A model generated the notes under the pieces. That model was not told the origin of the DNA and searched no databases. It saw only the letters and a list, made by a program, of their open reading frames with translations. 64,000 nt of DNA from NCBI GenBank assembly GCA_022478985.1, contig JAKSZP010006704.1, positions 1 to 64,000 on the forward strand, read 5' to 3'. Position numbers and translations under genes: made by a program. The DNA is from Massospora cicadina (lineage: Eukaryota; Entomophthoromycota; Entomophthoromycetes; Entomophthorales; Entomophthoraceae). Below, in pieces: positions 63,100 to 64,000 of the stretch. The number at the start of each line of letters is the position of its first letter. Position 1 is the stretch's first letter.

Positions 63100-64000
63100 T
63101 TATTCCTCCGCTTCAAGGGGGGAGGCGACTCAGAACCCAATCCTTCAACTTCATGCGCCAGTTCAGCCCAATCTAGTTGCTGGGCAACAAGGAAAAGGGC
63201 CATTGTGGCATAAATCCAGATGAGTTGCATACTTGTTGTAGATGATTCCCAGCAAATGATGGGGAGAGGAGGCACAAAACTGTTAATAGTTACCTAATTG
63301 AGCCCACAATCAGGTGGAAAAAAGCACCCAGGAGAAGACAGTTCACTAAAAATTAGTTTGGTACAGATAAATCTCCAGGGTCAATAATCTAACCTGATAT
63401 ACTTGGGGTTTTCACCACTTGATAAGAGGGGGAACATGCAATAAATGAGCAGAGGGTATCTGGCAGGGGAAAATACGCATAAGATGGCCAACTAAGGCCA
63501 TCCTGGGAAGGTATTCATCAGCGCTATCCTGATGAAGGGCATCAAAAGCTGCCTGAACAGCCGAGCAAAAATGAACATCTTTAATGTCATGGGTATTCAA
63601 ACCCAAAGAGAAAGCGAAATGGGCTGATTTTCTAGTGGCATGGACCAGGAACTGAGGACCTCCTCCATGAAACTATTGACCTGAATGAAATTTTGAGATC
63701 AAATGGAGGGATCCTCAGCAAGCAAAAGACAAATGGGGTCATAAAACTTATCATATTCAGCCCAAGTTTCATGGAGTTGTTGGCCCAATGAAAATAGTTG
63801 GACAAACCCAACACCGCACTATAACATTGAACCATTGGGAAATGGCCAAGTATGAAGATAAACTCCACCAGAAGATCGCCATCCTGAAGAACTAGTTGGA
63901 GCGAAAAGGTTGGCTCCCTTGGATTAAAAGAGCGCTCAAAGTTGTCTGCTGAGACAATTGTGGAAGTACAAGACTGAAGTTCAAAACCTATCAATCCTTG
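63100..64000 (-). pseudogene. Antisense ORF of gypsy-1b
   Basis: The minus strand, from beyond the window end to about 63110. Open pieces 63994-63632, 63606-63412 and 63275-63054 read FERSFNPREPTFSLQLVLQD, GDLLVEFIFILGHFPMVQCY, AVLGLSNYFHWANN, then FIQVNSFMEEVLSSWSM, THDIKDVHFCSAVQAAFDAL, HLLHVPPLIKW, and a C-terminal SESPPPLKRRNK. These line up with the minus strand of gypsy-1 at 41.0-40.26 kb. Family unknown. Two frameshifts. The N-terminus is outside the window. Confidence 0.55.

Larger units (their letters stand above)
58664..64000 (+). mobile_element. gypsy-1b: gag-less relative of gypsy-1, runs off the window
   Basis: 5' LTR 58664-59804, a short leader with primer-binding site, then directly a dUTPase-like domain, RT, RNase H, integrase (to 62909) and the same antisense ORF as gypsy-1 (63100 onward). 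Gag and protease, about 3 kb in gypsy-1, are absent. The 3' LTR lies beyond the window. It is less decayed than gypsy-1. Confidence 0.8.

Noticed and set aside
1..64000. CRISPR array, prokaryotic operon, phage or defence system
   Set aside because: No regular short repeats with spacers, no ribosome-binding-site pattern and no bacterial protein families. All recognisable proteins are eukaryotic retrotransposon proteins.
1..64000. Host protein-coding genes with introns
   Set aside because: No segment outside the transposons shows a recognisable conserved protein. I cannot exclude small exons in the unassigned AT-rich parts.

Overview
The window is eukaryotic, most likely nuclear DNA of a fungus with a large, repeat-rich genome, and probably a basidiomycete. 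This rests on Tad-like non-LTR retrotransposons, with an ORF1 zinc knuckle and an ORF2 of endonuclease, reverse transcriptase and C-terminal CCHC, and on Ty3/gypsy elements that carry a dUTPase-like domain, an arrangement described in basidiomycetes. I could not name a species. I found no host gene, rRNA, tRNA gene, CRISPR array or prokaryotic operon. Every coding region is a broken transposon gene, and the longest uninterrupted frame is about 280 codons.

From 9.3 to 56.6 kb the window reads as one nested stack. The outermost element, called gypsy-3 (+), has its reverse transcriptase cut at 18.45 kb, and the rest resumes at 54.47 kb. Between lies gypsy-2 (-; LTRs at 18.45-18.90 and 54.01-54.47 kb). 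Its integrase is split by a full-length LINE (LINE2, 19.98-25.21 kb, perfect 18-bp target duplication). Its reverse transcriptase carries a tRNA-like SINE and is cut again at 26.68 kb by gypsy-1 (+, 26.68-47.77 kb). Gypsy-1 carries LINE3 (32.3-37.6 kb), a second SINE (39.9 kb) and LINE4 (41.6-46.9 kb, inside the 3' LTR). The gypsy-2 protease/gag part (47.8-54.0 kb) is interrupted by a pair of LTRs with only about 157 bp between them (49.1-52.1 kb). LINE1 (12.6-17.9 kb) sits in gypsy-3 between protease and RT, and an LTR of the same family as the pair sits in its gag-like region (10.5-11.6 kb).

Outside the stack, 1-5.5 kb is AT-rich with a decayed tandem repeat and one 24-bp retroposon. An ORF1-only non-LTR element lies at 5.6-7.4 kb. 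56.6-58.7 kb is unassigned. A relative of gypsy-1 (gypsy-1b) runs from 58.66 kb past the end of the window; it lacks gag and protease but keeps dUTPase-like, RT, RNase H and integrase parts.

The most interesting signals are: (1) three tiny insertions (24, 25 and 46 bp) sharing GGACCATCTAGTACT plus an A tail, each between perfect 12-17 bp target duplications; (2) a dUTPase-like domain just upstream of RT in gypsy-1, gypsy-1b and gypsy-2; (3) an inverted repeat around the single stop codon that separates ORF1 from ORF2 in the same frame in three LINE copies; (4) two copies of a tRNA-derived SINE; (5) a conserved antisense ORF between integrase and 3' LTR in both gypsy-1 elements; (6) loss of the same catalytic Asp of RT, to three different residues, in three LINE copies.

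All assignments come from reading the sequence by eye. Element borders are usually good to a few bases where target duplications or TG..CA ends are visible and to tens of bases elsewhere.
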